From the NCBI GenBank assembly GCA_018398815.1, contig CM031622.1:14223017-14287016 (forward strand): 64,000 bases of DNA, written 5' to 3'. The stretch's first letter is position 1. Every line of letters starts with the position of its first letter. The notes under the pieces were generated by a model, which worked only from the letters and a program-made list of their open reading frames with translations, ran no database searches and was not told the DNA's origin. Below, piece by piece: positions 52,526 to 63,720 of this stretch. Source of the DNA: Conus ventricosus. Its lineage: Eukaryota; Mollusca; Gastropoda; Neogastropoda; Conidae. A program made the position numbers and the translations under genes.

Positions 52526-53805
52526 GCTTATGTTTGCTACATGTATACATATACGTATGAATGATTAATGAATTTGGAAGTTCAAGTGTTGTTTTAAAAG
52601 TGAAAGTGGTATGGTTTGCTCAGCAAGAGTAGGAGTTCCAGATCTTGAATTTTGCAGTTTTGTATGTTGTTGAATGAGTTTCAGACTCTGATATTATGTC
52701 AATTAAAAATATATATTCCAGATTTTTTTGTTCTTCACTCGTTTTCCTTTTGTCAGGTATTCTGTTCATCACAAATTGCTGAGCATGTTTAGTTCAAGAG
52801 CAGTGCTCACATTGTCATTACAGAGAAGAAATCCCATCCCCAATTCTTTAATAAAATCTCCTTTTGGCTGTGTGAATTACCTTTGTGCAATGGGGCCTTG
52901 TCTTCTTTTTAATGTCCCTTGGATTGTTAAAACACAAACATTTCAGTTAAGCCAGCCAGGAATTGTGAAAACTATGGGAGAGGGTATAGAGCATATTGAT
53001 TGTCAGCTGAAGGTTTTCTAGTCAAGAGACTTTGGGAATTGATTGATCATGGACATCAGAAGGATACTAGAGATCAGATTATCATGGATGTCACGAGCAG
53101 TCACCAGAGACCAATTAATCAGGGATGTCACAAATAGTCACTTGAACATTAGACACTAGGATAGCTATTGTACAGTTTTCATTGGCGGGAGACTGTATTG
53201 TGAATGTCCTTGTATTTCTATGAGGTAATTAATATTTGACGGCATCCTCTTAAGAGCCTTAACATGGTCCCAAGACAATCAAAAGTGTGTTTGACTCGGT
53301 TTATTTTTATATTTTGCAAGACCCAAGATGTTAAAATCTGCTTGCTTTCCTGGACAATTGGTCATAATATCATTCTCCAGTTATGTGGGAAATTTTCTGT
53401 TCTCTGTGTGCATATACATACTCATGCATGCACACATGTTTGCACACACTTGCTTCTACTTGCATGTACACAAAAATACGCCTACAGTTAAAAAAAAAAA
53501 AAATCTGAGACTGAATCCCACTGTTGAGTGTTTTCTTGTTGACATTAACTTATTACCATGAACTGAAGTGTGGGAGGTTACAGGTGCGTGATAAATTGTT
53601 GCAAAAGTTGATGGGAATGTGTCACAGGTAATAGCAATTCTTGGAGAGGGTGTGGAATTACTGTACATACCTGTAGTTCCGTGTGCTGTTTGTATTTTTC
53701 CTGTAATGTTATCACATCTCAGAGTAATGATTATTACCATATAATTATTTCATTGTCAGAAAATGTTGTACAGAAAAAAATGCAAATGATAATAAAATGT
53801 ACATA
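49877..53805 (+). other. MST kinase 3' UTR (likely about 3.9 kb)
   Basis: AT-rich, with no coding frame that I recognise. AATAAA occurs at 52850-52855 and at 53791-53796. The second is followed about 20 bases later by a GT-rich tract, the usual arrangement of a poly(A) site. The UTR would contain long C runs at 51544-51645 and a TG microsatellite at 52474-52523. Its extent is inferred. Confidence 0.5.
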
Positions 53806-53821
53806 GAGAACGGGTGTGTGT

Positions 53822-53862
<41 letters not shown>

Positions 53863-53865
53863 TTA
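53791..53865 (+). terminator. Candidate poly(A) signal with GT-rich downstream element
   Basis: AATAAA at 53791-53796 is followed from 53812 by gggtgtgtgtgggtgtgtgt and a TG repeat. This is a good match to the hexamer plus GU-rich element layout of animal mRNA ends. An earlier AATAAA at 52850 could give a shorter form. Confidence 0.5.
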
Positions 53866-56760
53866 ACTAGATGATTTTCAAAATTGTTGTGTGTGTGTGT
53901 GCTGTTTAACTAGATGAATTTCAAATAGTTGTGTATATACACTTTTCACAGCTAGTTACATTGTTATGAAGAACTCGCAGATCATTAACATTTTTCCTGG
54001 GCTTCTTGCATAGTCTAAGATGGATGTGGCCTTGGTATGGTTCAATGTTTTCTTAAGCAACTTGAGGGTTGTTGTTACTTTGCAGTCGACATTACTTAGA
54101 AGTTACCTCTAGGCCACTGGAGATGATTGTACTATTTGCAGTTACTTTCCATGCACCCTCCTTTGAACCAAATTTACTCTGGTAGTTGAAGCAGACTTAC
54201 TGTGTTCAGCTGGACTGTGAACATATCACTTGATTGCATCTACATTGAGAAGGTACGGTCACTGGGAGAAATAAACATAGTTACCCCGAGTCCATCATGA
54301 GCAGGAATGGGGCTCAACAAAGGTCAAACTGCAATTGGTGCTGATCGTTGGAGCCATTGGCCTGTTGCACACCTTGGCTTGCGTGCTCGATGCTTTTGGC
54401 ATGTATTCTGCCATGATTATGACAGTTTTTAATCCAGCACGTGTTAGCATCTTTTGACCTCTCTTTCTAAATGGATCCTCGGCATTGGCTCAAAGATTTC
54501 TCCCTATGTTTATTTATTAGCTAATGATTTCAATTTTTATGCAGGTTATTTCCTTACTGTACTTTCTTCACAATATATTTTTCAATCCTTTGCTGGCTGC
54601 TTTGGAGGCCTGCTGGAATCTGTTTTCGAACCATTAGTGTTGAGAATCCCATAGGATTGTAGGTGTTAATCTACGTTTGTTGCCAATGGACAGACACCAT
54701 GCAGTTCTGCTGATGAGTCCACATTGGTGGATGAAAGATGCCTGTGCACAGATGGTTTAAATGGTCCTGTTTTCAGGACGGGCTATGATGGGACCTATAT
54801 TCTCGGGGGGGGGGGGGGGGGGGGGGGGGGGTCTTTTTTTCCTTTTCCTATTCTTCTTCCTTTTTTTTTTTAGCTTGTCTTTTTTTTCACCTTTTTTCAG
54901 TTCAAATCGCACATCAAAATGTATTTACATCATAATGGACAACTGGTGTCATTTTTTGAGTTTGTTTGCTGTAGTGTATGCAAGTTGAGATCATGTGAAT
55001 GTTAACAGATATCTGGGTTTCTGTATGTTCTCTTAGTAATGAGACGATGCATTTGTGTGTGTTTTTTGATGATTAAGTTTGCAAATTTAATTTGCGAGTA
55101 CGCATACGTCTTGTCTGCAGCGACTGTAAAGCCACAGGTAAGGGAAGATAATCTGTTGATGGAAAGAAGCTAAAATGAGTGATGTAAGGGAAGATAATCA
55201 GTTGAGAGAAAGAAGCTTCTTGTGGGGCTGCTTTCTGTCAATCGATTATTTTTCTTACCCATGGCCACACAGCCATTGCCTCGTCAAAGAGACCAGAGAA
55301 GTAGAATTGTTGGGTGCCCTTCTCATCGCAGTGTGTCTGAACATGGCGAAGCAAACCCATGGTGTGACTTCAAGAATAACAGTGTCAGGTGACCCCAAAC
55401 CAACTGACGAACAGTTATAATTACCAAATCAACACTGTGTTCTTCTGTTGTTCCCTGCACACACACACCCATGCCCCAACAAATGAGCGCCGCATCCATT
55501 CCCCCACACTCCCAACCTTCCCTACAACAACAAAATAGATAGGCCTACAATCAAGCAGTCCAAAGTTACAGTAAGACTATAAACAGCGATAATAAACCAC
55601 AAGCAGACCAAAGTTACAGTAAGACTATAAACAGCGATAATAACACCACAGTAGCAGACCAAAGTTACAGTAAGACTATAAACAGCGAAATAAACCACCA
55701 CAAGCAGACCAAAGTTACAGTAAGACTATAAACAGCGATAATAAACCACAACAGCAGCAGTACCAAAGTTACGGTAAGACTATAAACAGCAATAATAAAC
55801 CACAACAAGCAGTCAAGTAGACCAAAGTTACGGTAAGACTATAAACGCAATAATAAACCACAAGTCCAGCTGGTGCATGACTTCCCACAAACTGTGACAG
55901 TTGGTCACACCACCCACAATGAACCAGGTGTGATGGCGGCATGCGAGCCGCGTGTTTCTCGGGCCTGTCCAGTAATCATAGGAGGATGATGATGGCGATG
56001 TTGATTCTAGAGGTGACGGTAGTGTGATACTGTCTGTCTGTATCTATCTATATAATGTATGTCTGTCCTGTCTGTCTATTTCTCTCTCATATCTATCTAT
56101 CCACACACGCAGCACACACACACACACACACATAGTGTAATGTGCAGAAATTATGTAATAATTTACCTTGGGAAGAAAAAATTTCCAAAATATTTTCTAT
56201 TCCATATACTATGTTTAATTTTTTTTTTTAAAAGAAAGAAAAATATTAAGAAAGCGTTTGATGTTATCGGCCTGATTGTATTTGTGTAAAGAAATCCCTG
56301 ATTTTTAAGTACTAAACTTCAAAACAAATGAGAGGCCGAAAGTTTCATTCAAAACATGCGTAATTTCAAGCACGAGTAAAACCTGGCCGTATACCTTCCA
56401 TCTCCTAGTAAAAGACACTAATCCGCAAGCCTAAGAGGCTCTAAGTTTAAAATATAAGTAAGATGAAGTAACCTTTTGTCACACAATGGTCCCCATGTAC
56501 ACACTACGCAAGCACAGCAGAAAATTATGCGCTCAGCACGCAACAATACATCTAACTCCTTTCTTTCAATACAACACACTAGAATTAATTCTACCCCTGT
56601 AAAAAGAAAAAAAACAGTTCTCTTTTTATTTGTGCCTCACTTCATTTGGCGCGAAGGGGGTTTAACATATATATATTTTTTTTTTCTTTCCACAACATGT
56701 ATTCAACAAGACGTCACAACAATAATTTTTCTTCTCATATCACAGTCTTAACACTCTTCT
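53866..56760. other. Intergenic stretch
   Basis: Contents: a G27 run at 54805-54831, a short duplication 'taagggaagataatc.gttga' near 55140 and 55187, and six degenerate units of about 45-48 bp ('accaaagttacagtaagact', then 'ataaacagcgataataaacc') at 55557-55865. There are also short GTCT/TATC and CA repeats near 56030-56130. No gene is seen. Confidence 0.65.
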
Positions 56761-56764
56761 CACA

Positions 56765-57345
56765 CCAACTGCCGTGGCAAAAAGTAAGAGGTTGAGGGTT
56801 CGATTCCCATCAGAGCCATGTGGGATTTTTCTGCCCCGACCTGCTACTGCCCAAAGTTGAGTTTGCTGTGGCCTCATTTGGGAAAACTGGGACCACACAG
56901 TCAAGTTTTATCCACTGAGACTCTCTGACAGTGTCGCTGCTGGTGTCTGTATAGCTCGGGTCTGCTTGACGCCGGGATATATTAGAAAAGTAAGAGTAGA
57001 GCACAGCCCTATCATGCAGTCTTTGACTAGCATGGAAATCCATAGCATCATCATCATCATCCTCATTCCCATGGATCAGCATAAAAAAAAAGGTCTCAAA
57101 TTCTGTGGCCTTAGTGCCCTGCTCTCATGGTGACCACAGTTTCGATGTCCTCTCCAGGTCTATGGCCTTGGTTTGGTTCCATCGGGGTCACCGGTATTGG
57201 CATTACTTGTGGGCTGTCGCAGGACGATGTGGCGGGGGAGGGAAAGCTTGCTCATGTCGGCTCTGTGACTAAGCAATTATTGTGGGCAGTAGGTGGCTTC
57301 GTAGGCAGTTTCCTGTGGGATCAGAACAATTGTTGGCATCGTCTG
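56765..57345 (+). repeat. SINE S1, copy 2
   Basis: The tRNA-like head includes 'gagggttcgattcccatcag' (a perfect B-box). The body follows the same order as copy 1 ('tttttctgccccgacctgct', 'ggaccacacagtcaag', 'tttcgatgtcctctccaggt', 'ggtcaccggtattggc'). It ends in 'gatcagaacaattgttggca', where the 41-bp minisatellite begins. Confidence 0.88.
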
Positions 57346-58022
57346 TCTGGAGAGATAATGGTGTTGTACCATGATCTGTCTGTCTGGAGAGACAATGGTG
57401 TGTACATGGATCATCCGTCTGTCTGGAGAGACAATGGTGTTGTACATGGATCATCCGTCTGTCTGGAGAGACAATGGTGTTGCGCCATGGATCATCCGTC
57501 TGTCTGGAGAGACAATGGTGTGTACATGGATCATCCGTCTGTCTGGAGAGACAATGGTGTTGTACCATGGATCATCCGTCTGTCTGGAGAGACAATGGTG
57601 TTGTACCATGGATCATCCGTCTGTCTGGAGAGACAATGGTGTTGTACCATGGATCATCCGTCTGTCTGGAGAGACAATGGTGTTGTACCATGGATCATCC
57701 GTCTGTCTGGAGAGACAATGGTGGTGTACCATGGATCATCCGTCTGTCTGGAGAGACAATGATGGTGTACCATGGATCATCCATCTGTCTGGAGAGACAA
57801 TGATGTTGTACCATGGATCATCCGTCTGTCTGGAGAGACATGATGTGTACCATTGATCATCCGTCTGTCTGGAGAGACAATGGTGTTGTACCATGGATCA
57901 TCCATCTGTCTGGAGAGACAATGGTGGTTGTACATGGATCATCCGTCTGTCTGGAGAGACAATGGTGTTGTACATGGATCATCCGTCTGTCTGGAGAGAC
58001 AATGGTGTTGTACATGGATCAG
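57346..58022. repeat. 41-bp minisatellite next to SINE S1 (about 16 units)
   Basis: The unit is gtctgtctggagagacaatg followed by gtgttgtaccatggatcatcc. The period of 41 rotates through the frames, which yields long open frames in all three (LSGETMV..., VWRDNGV..., CLERQWC...). They have no splice or family support. Confidence 0.93.
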
Positions 58023-58149
58023 TCAGGTAAATGGAGTTGATGCGCCTGCTGTGGCTGAAGAGCCTGATCCTTTGCTGCAGGTGAAGTCTCTGATCATGAA
58101 TGTCTGTGGGTGCCGACACAATTCTATGCCATCTGCGGTGCCTCCATTC

Positions 58150-58690
58150 TTCTCACTGTCCCTCTCCCCTCTGCTCTGCTTGCTTGATGGACCACCCGTT
58201 GACCCGATCTGAAGCTGCTGGGTGGAGGCTGCCTGCCCTCAGGTCGCGCTTGCATGCATCCTTGCAGCATTGGTCTGTGGGTCTGGAGCCTGTAGCCAAC
58301 TCTCCGCACAGCATCAGCATGTTGCCATTGTGTCCATGCGTCTGACATGGCCAAGCCTTTGCATGCATTTCTGTGTCAGCATGGCGACATGTGTCCTTGT
58401 TCATGATGCAGTCCTGCCGAGTGATACCCAGGAGTCTCCTGAGGGAGCGGAGATGGATTGCGTTCAGTCTGCATTCTTGTTGAGCGAGTACAGGGTCCAT
58501 GCTTCGCTTCCATATAGAAGAGTGTTCAGCATGCGGGTTTGGTACACTTTCATCTTGGTGTTTGACGTTATAGCATGGTGTTGTCCAGACACTTCGCTAG
58601 ATGGGCCATCGCTGTTGCTGTGCGATCCGCAGAGAGGTTGCTGAAGATGGTGGAGGCAAGGTAAGTAAAGTCGTCGACCACTTCTTCTTC
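58150..58690 (-). mobile_element. LINE A remnant, C-terminal part
   Basis: Read on the minus strand: VVDDFTYLASTI near 58670, then LRSLRRLLGITRQDCIMNKD, GELATGSRPTDQCCKD and ACKRDLRAGSLHPAASDRVN. This is the C-terminal part of a common invertebrate non-LTR retrotransposon polyprotein (family pattern LRRILGISWQDKVTNADVLS ... GELASG.R..GRP...KDVCKRDLKA). Several frameshifts and stops make it dead. Confidence 0.85.
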
Positions 58691-58699
58691 TTCTTCCTT

Positions 58700-59945
58700 G
58701 TCAGTGACCACAATCAACTTGATGATTATTCTGTCACTTATTCAAGGGGGTCCAACAGAAGAGAGAAGAAAAAAAACACAAAAAAAACTTGGGTGTGGCT
58801 TTTATGAAACTGGAGGCTTGAACAAAGGTGTCGATGGACTTGGCCTCTACAACGTCCTGGGGCAGTTCGTTCCAGTCCTTAATGGTACGAGGAAGGAACG
58901 CCTCTGTCTATACAGTGTTCTGCACCGCGGAACGGTGAACTGTCGATCGTGACGCGCGCGCGGAGGTGCGGGGCGCAGGCTGGCTTTGATGCCTTCTGAG
59001 CTGACCAGATCATTACGGATCTTGTACAGCATTGATAGGCAGTGCTGTACGTCGTCTGTCCTGGAGGCTGGGCCACCTTCAGTTCTTCAAGCATGGCTGT
59101 GGGGGCTGGAGGTGTTGTGGTAGCGCTCATCACGAAACGGGGCTGCCTGCGCTGCACTGCCTCAAGCTTGCTGATGTTCTGCTCTGTGTGTGGATCCCAG
59201 ATGCTGCTGGCGTACTCCAGGATGGGTCGCACAAAGGACATGTAGGCCATTTCCTTGATCTTCCTGGAGCTAACTTTAATACTACGACGCAGGAAGCCTA
59301 GGGTCTTGTTGGCTTTGTTGCACAGGTGGTTATGTGCGTGTCCCAGCTGAGATCGCTGCAGATGGTGATGCCTAGATACTTGGCGCTGGTGACGGTCTCC
59401 AGGATATGGCCGTGCAGACAGTAGTCAAAGCGGAGGGGGTTCCTGCTGCGGGTCACAGGCAGAGTGGTGCACTTTCCAGGATGAAAGGCCATGTCCCATC
59501 TCTTCTCCCACGCAGCAAGCTGGTCGAGGTCTTGTTGTAGATGGGCCTGGTCTGTCGGAGAAGTGACCATGTTGTAGACTGCCTGTCATCCGCAAACAGG
59601 CGTGACTTCGTAGTCAGGGTATCGGGCAGATCATTTATGAAGATCAAGAACAGACAGGGCCCAAAATGGGCCTGTGGGACTCCGGACCTGACTGGGACGA
59701 ATCCAGAACGCTCTCCGCTGATGACCACCGCCTGCTTTCTGTCTCTCAGGAAGTCGGCCACAAGGTTTTTGATCCTACCTCGGCTACTCCGTAGTAGTTG
59801 AGCTTGTGAGAAGGGAGGCTATGGTTGACCTTATCAAAGGCCTTGCGAACCAACACCAAGATGTCGGTATGTTCCCGCTCTCCATGTTCTCAAACGATCG
59901 TTGGTGAAGTCAAGGAGGTTGCGGTCTGGCATGATTTCTCTTAGC
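58700..59945 (-). mobile_element. LINE B (Jockey/CR1-type) nested in LINE A
   Basis: Minus strand, in order: ADFLRDRKQAVVISGERSGF, VPVRSGVPQ, CLFLIFINDLPDTLTTKSRL, FADD, then AWEKRWDMAFHPGKC, SAKYLGITICSDLSWDTHI, RPILEYASSIWDPHTEQNIS, KLEAVQRRQPRFV, and at the end LRTGTNCPRTL. These are the finger/palm (FADD) and thumb regions of a Jockey/CR1-type reverse transcriptase. The 5' part is missing and the frame is broken several times. It sits between the middle and the C-terminal part of LINE A. Confidence 0.85.
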
Positions 59946-59949
59946 GGAA

Positions 59950-61204
59950 GCATGCTGTGGTTACAGGGATGTGATTGCTGTGGAGTGCAGGGGGGCTGCT
60001 GACGTCTGGGCCATGATGCTTTCGTCTTCAGGCTGATTGTGAGCCGTTGTGCGCCTCTCTGGTGGGCAGTGAGAGCGGCGTCATGGGCCATGATGAGGGA
60101 TTTGCCTCACCTTGATGTTGCTCGAAAGCGTGCAGTTTAAGAGGTTTCTGTCACTCTAGCGTGGTATGCCATCAGAAAGCGTAGCGTAGCAGCAGGGAGA
60201 TGCTGAAGAGTGATGGAGTGAGCATGCACCTTGTTTGACCTTTTCTTGACTGGGGAGGGGTCCGAAGATGAAAGATCGTACTGAACAGTCCCAAATCCAC
60301 GATGTCATGGAAGGATACGATCATCTTCAGGGCTTGGGGGGGACATTCAGTTCGGTTTTGTAGGGTGAAAAGGCCTGGCCAACTAACCAAGTTGAACGCA
60401 TTGGTCAGGTCCATGAAGGAAATGAACAAGGGTCATCTCTGCTCGGGGCAATTCTATTGTGGCTGCCTCAAAGGGAACATCTTTGTCAACCGTCGACCTG
60501 GCAGCTCTGAAGATGCACTGTGCCTTGGGTTACACTCATTCGGCGGAGTGATGGATGATGCGGGAGGTAGACTTTGCCACAATGCTGAAGAGGGATATTC
60601 CACGTTAGTTGTTGCAACGCTGCGCCTCTTTGTTCTTGTAAAGCGTGATGATGTTTGCATCGCGCACGTCCTAGGGTCGGCCCCTTTCCCTCACAACACT
60701 GCAGCAGAAGCTCATGGAGGTGACGAGGAGAGAACTCTCCTTGCAAAACTTTGATGACTTCTGGCGGGAAAATACGTCGCTCCCTGGAGCGCTACAGGCT
60801 AGGGTCGATGGCCTTGCTGAGTTCCTCAATGGTGGGTTGGGGCGTCGAGCTCCTCCATGGCAGGCAGGGTGCTGGTTTTGTCGATGGCTGTGTGGATGAC
60901 TGAGTTCTGCCTGGGGTACGTCCTGGTAGTACCCCGCCATCTTCCATCTGTTTGTTGCGGTCGGTGATGACATCCCCCAATCTTGATGCTTTCTTAACTT
61001 TTTGCCGCAGTCGTCGGAGATCTGGATGCCCTGGCACGGGGTTCTGCCGTACTCGTTGGCGCATTTACTGGCGGCTTGCTGGGTGTTGCGAGCTTTTCAG
61101 AGTGCATCCAATGTTTTGAAGAGGGCTCTTTTCAGGCAGCAAGCTCTTCTGTACACTGGCAGGGAAAAGATTTGGTTTATTGCCGTGTACAGAAGAGCTT
61201 GCTG
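59950..61204 (-). mobile_element. LINE A remnant, reverse-transcriptase part
   Basis: Minus strand, in order: DVITDRNKQMEDGG (61000-60950), TIEELSKAID (60830), the RT start (LHELLLQCCEG ... ITLYKNK-like), FISFMDLTNAFNLVSWPGLF with CPPQALKMIVSFHD (60430-60290), and DAALTAHQRGAQRLTISLKT (60085-60030). The order is that of the same family as 58150-58690, so the two parts are one element split by LINE B. It is heavily mutated. The 5' end runs into a 20-bp perfect inverted repeat at 61137-61156 / 61185-61204. Confidence 0.83.
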
Positions 61205-61694
61205 AGTGTGTGTGTGTATGTGTGTGTTTTATAGTTACATATGTGTGTGTGTGTTATGTATGTGTGTGTGTGTGGGCGCGCGCAGCGCATGGGCAACTTT
61301 ATCATCTGAAAATGGAGAAATTGTGTTTGGATGCAAAGTTGCACTGGAAGGAAGGCAACAATGATGTTGGTCAGAGTTCATTAGATAAGTTGGTTTAGAT
61401 TACGCAAGCGAGATCTGCTTGCCGCATTGTCTCCTGACTTGTCTGACCTACCCTTTGACCTTCGTCTTCATGACACATGAGTTACAACAGGTACGTTGCT
61501 CCTCCTGTCCCATTTCAAATACACAAAAACACCTGCACATGACACGTCCTTGGTTTGGCGGAAAGAGGGGGTGAAACAGGAGAGAGAGAGAGAGAGAGAG
61601 AGGAGAACAGGAAAGGAAGAACGGCAGCACACTACTGCGCAGTTGATATGACTAAAAGAAAAATGCTATTACACGGAGACTCACGATTTCCAAT

Positions 61695-61745
<51 letters not shown>

Positions 61746-61780
61746 GCATGCACGCACTCGATTCTAGTTTCAACATCTGT
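61205..61780. other. Intergenic microsatellite-rich stretch
   Basis: TG repeats at 61207-61280, a GA run near 61579-61602 and a CT then CA run at 61699-61745. No gene is recognised. Confidence 0.65.
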
Positions 61781-62079
61781 GCAACCCTGGTGAATCTAAA
61801 GAAACAATTAATATGAGCAATAACGCAACGAAATTCGCCACAGGGTCTACATTAATAAAGCCCCACTTCGGTAAAACGCCTTTCGGTGCATTCAAGATCA
61901 GAGACAATGATAGTTCGTTTGTGAGATGTTTTCAGGTGCATGTCTACTCAAGTGCACCAGTTCCCTTAAAGTTCACTGGTACTGTGCCAGTTGCGACCTT
62001 CACATTCAGACTTCCACCGTCCCATCAGCACGATCATGCACAGACTGACTCGGTTTCTCGCTCGCAGTGGTGAAGAAAA
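61781..62079 (+). promoter_or_regulatory. Likely ACOX1 promoter and 5' UTR
   Basis: Lies just upstream of the ACOX1-like start. No TATA box is evident. An open frame of 86 codons (61813-62073) ends just before the start codon. It has no family resemblance that I know and may be UTR or chance. Confidence 0.4.
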
Positions 62080-62203
62080 ATGGCTCATGTTGGTGTGAAT
62101 CCTGATCTTGCTCGCGAAAGAGAGAGAGCGACGTTTGATGTGGATCAGCTTACATATTTTTTGTATGATGGACCAGAGGGCACGAAAAGAAAACGCTACC
62201 TAC
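62080..62203 (+). CDS. ACOX1: Acyl-CoA oxidase 1-like, first coding exon
   Basis: ATG in the context aaaaATGGC codes MAHVGVNPDLARERERATFD, then VDQLTYFLYDGPEGTKRKRY and L(R). It ends in phase 1 at a donor ctac|gtgagt. It matches the start of ACOX1 (human [20 protein letters not shown], then ILDGSPEKTRRRREIE). ACOX1 is the FAD-dependent peroxisomal enzyme that performs the first step of straight-chain acyl-CoA beta-oxidation and makes hydrogen peroxide. Only this exon is in the window; the gene continues to the right. Confidence 0.9.
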
Positions 62204-62372
62204 GTGAGTACTGCTAGGTGGATAAAGTTCCGTGAGTACTGCTAGGTGGATAAAGTTCCGTGAGTACTGCTAGGTGGATAAAGTTCCGTGAGTACTGCTA
62301 GGTGGATAAAGTTCCGTGAGTACTGCTAGGTGGATAAAGTTCCGTGAGTACTGCTAGGTGGATAAAGTTCCA
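62204..62372 (+). repeat. 28-bp tandem repeat of the ACOX1 splice donor (6 units)
   Basis: The unit is gtgagtactgctaggtggat followed by aaagttcc. The first unit begins exactly at the exon boundary. Each later unit again carries c|gtgagt, so six donors of equal strength follow one another every 28 bp. Reading through the first one meets an in-frame TAG 14 bases past the exon end. Confidence 0.93.
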
Positions 62373-63045
62373 GCTCTGTATTTTGGAAGAAAGCGTCGAG
62401 TGTCCATGAGTTCAAAGGTTACTAGGGGTAAAAAAAAAAGACATTTCGACTTGAAAGGGAAAGATTTGGCGTAGGGGGGGGGGGGGGGGGGGAGAGAGAG
62501 GTGGGGTGGGGGTGGATGTGGGAGGAGAAGGATGGAGGGAGTTAGTAAAAGGACGAATTTTGTTCCCCGTTTGGTGTAGGGCCTACTGTCATCGGAACCG
62601 GTGAGAGAGAGAGAGAACGAACGAACGAATCTTTTTAATAAGGGAAAAAGCGGAATAAGCACAAAATGGCTTTTTTACATCCGACCCACAATAAAGGGAA
62701 ATATATAGAAAATACAATTACAACAACAGCAAAACTAATCAAGAATTGAAATAAACATACATAAACACTATGGATAGAAAGAAGAAATGGTTACACACAA
62801 AAGAACAGACAACCAATGCCTGGAAGAAAGAGAGAGAGAGAGATGAAGCTTTTTTTTTTTCTTTTTTTTTTTTTTGCTGTCCCAACTTCTGCGCCACCTC
62901 AGAGGCAGTGCACCCACGCCGCTCATTCCGACACCCCGTCCACAGCCACAGCCCGGTCGGCCCTGCCGCAGCCCGACACCAGCAATCCACAGGGAGCAGT
63001 TGTTGTTGTTGTTGTTGTTGTTGTTGTCGTACCCTGGCTTAGTCA
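62373..63045 (+). other. ACOX1 intron 1, left part
   Basis: Contains a G16 run (62477-62492) followed by GA/GGGT-rich DNA, a purine run near 62603, a T-rich tract (62850-62876) and a GTT repeat (63000-63026). No gene is seen. Confidence 0.6.
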
Positions 63046-63720
63046 ACGTTAAGTCGTCAAGAGGCAACCCACCGGAGGAGACACTGCACTGCTGCCGAGT
63101 CACTTCGGTGGTGTTCAGTGGCGCCTGTTCTGATCTAACATATGCAGGACACCACCTACTAAGCCCCCTACTGACGACAATAATTGCTTAGTTGCGGAGC
63201 CGGCGTGAGTGAGCTCTCCCTCCGGAGGGCGCCACCACGTCCGTCCAACGACAGCCCCCTGGGACCCGCCGATACCAGTGATCCCGGCGGAACCAAACCA
63301 AGGCCACAGACGTGGAGAGGACATCGAAATTGAGGTCACCATGAGAGTAGGGCATGAAGGGCCACAGAATTTGAGACTTTTTTTTTTTAATGCTGATCAA
63401 TGAGAATGAGGATGATTTAGATGATGCTATGGATTTCCATTTCGGTCTGAGACTACATGACAGGGCTGTACTCTACGCTTCCTTTCATAATATAACCAGG
63501 CTCAAGAGATACAGGCACCTGCAGTGTTGGTCAAGAAATTTGAGCAACACTCTCAGAGACGCAGCCATTAAGTGGATGAAACTCGACTGTGTGGTCCCAG
63601 TCTTCCCAACTGAGTCCGCAGCAACTTAACTCTGGGTAGGAGCCGGTCGGGGCAGAAAAACCCACATGATTCTGATGGGATTCGAACCCACGAAGTTTTA
63701 TTTCGTGCAGCTGTGGCAAC
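63046..63720 (-). repeat. SINE S1, copy 3 (minus strand)
   Basis: Read on the minus strand it starts with the tRNA-like B-box (gtgggttcgaatcccatcag at about 63690) and follows the same body order as copies 1 and 2. It includes the undisturbed segment tcctgcatatgttagatcag (63148 downward), which is the empty site for transposon III. It is the most complete S1 copy here. It ends near 'cgtcaagaggcaacccaccg'. Confidence 0.9.

Noticed and set aside
57127..57856. Open frames of 211, 161 and 109 codons
   Set aside because: They arise from the 41-bp minisatellite, which is open in all three frames and shows the same peptides shifted. There is no splice pattern and no family match.
61813..62073. 86-codon frame just upstream of ACOX1
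   Set aside because: It has no recognisable domain and lies where promoter and 5' UTR are expected; kept only as a note.
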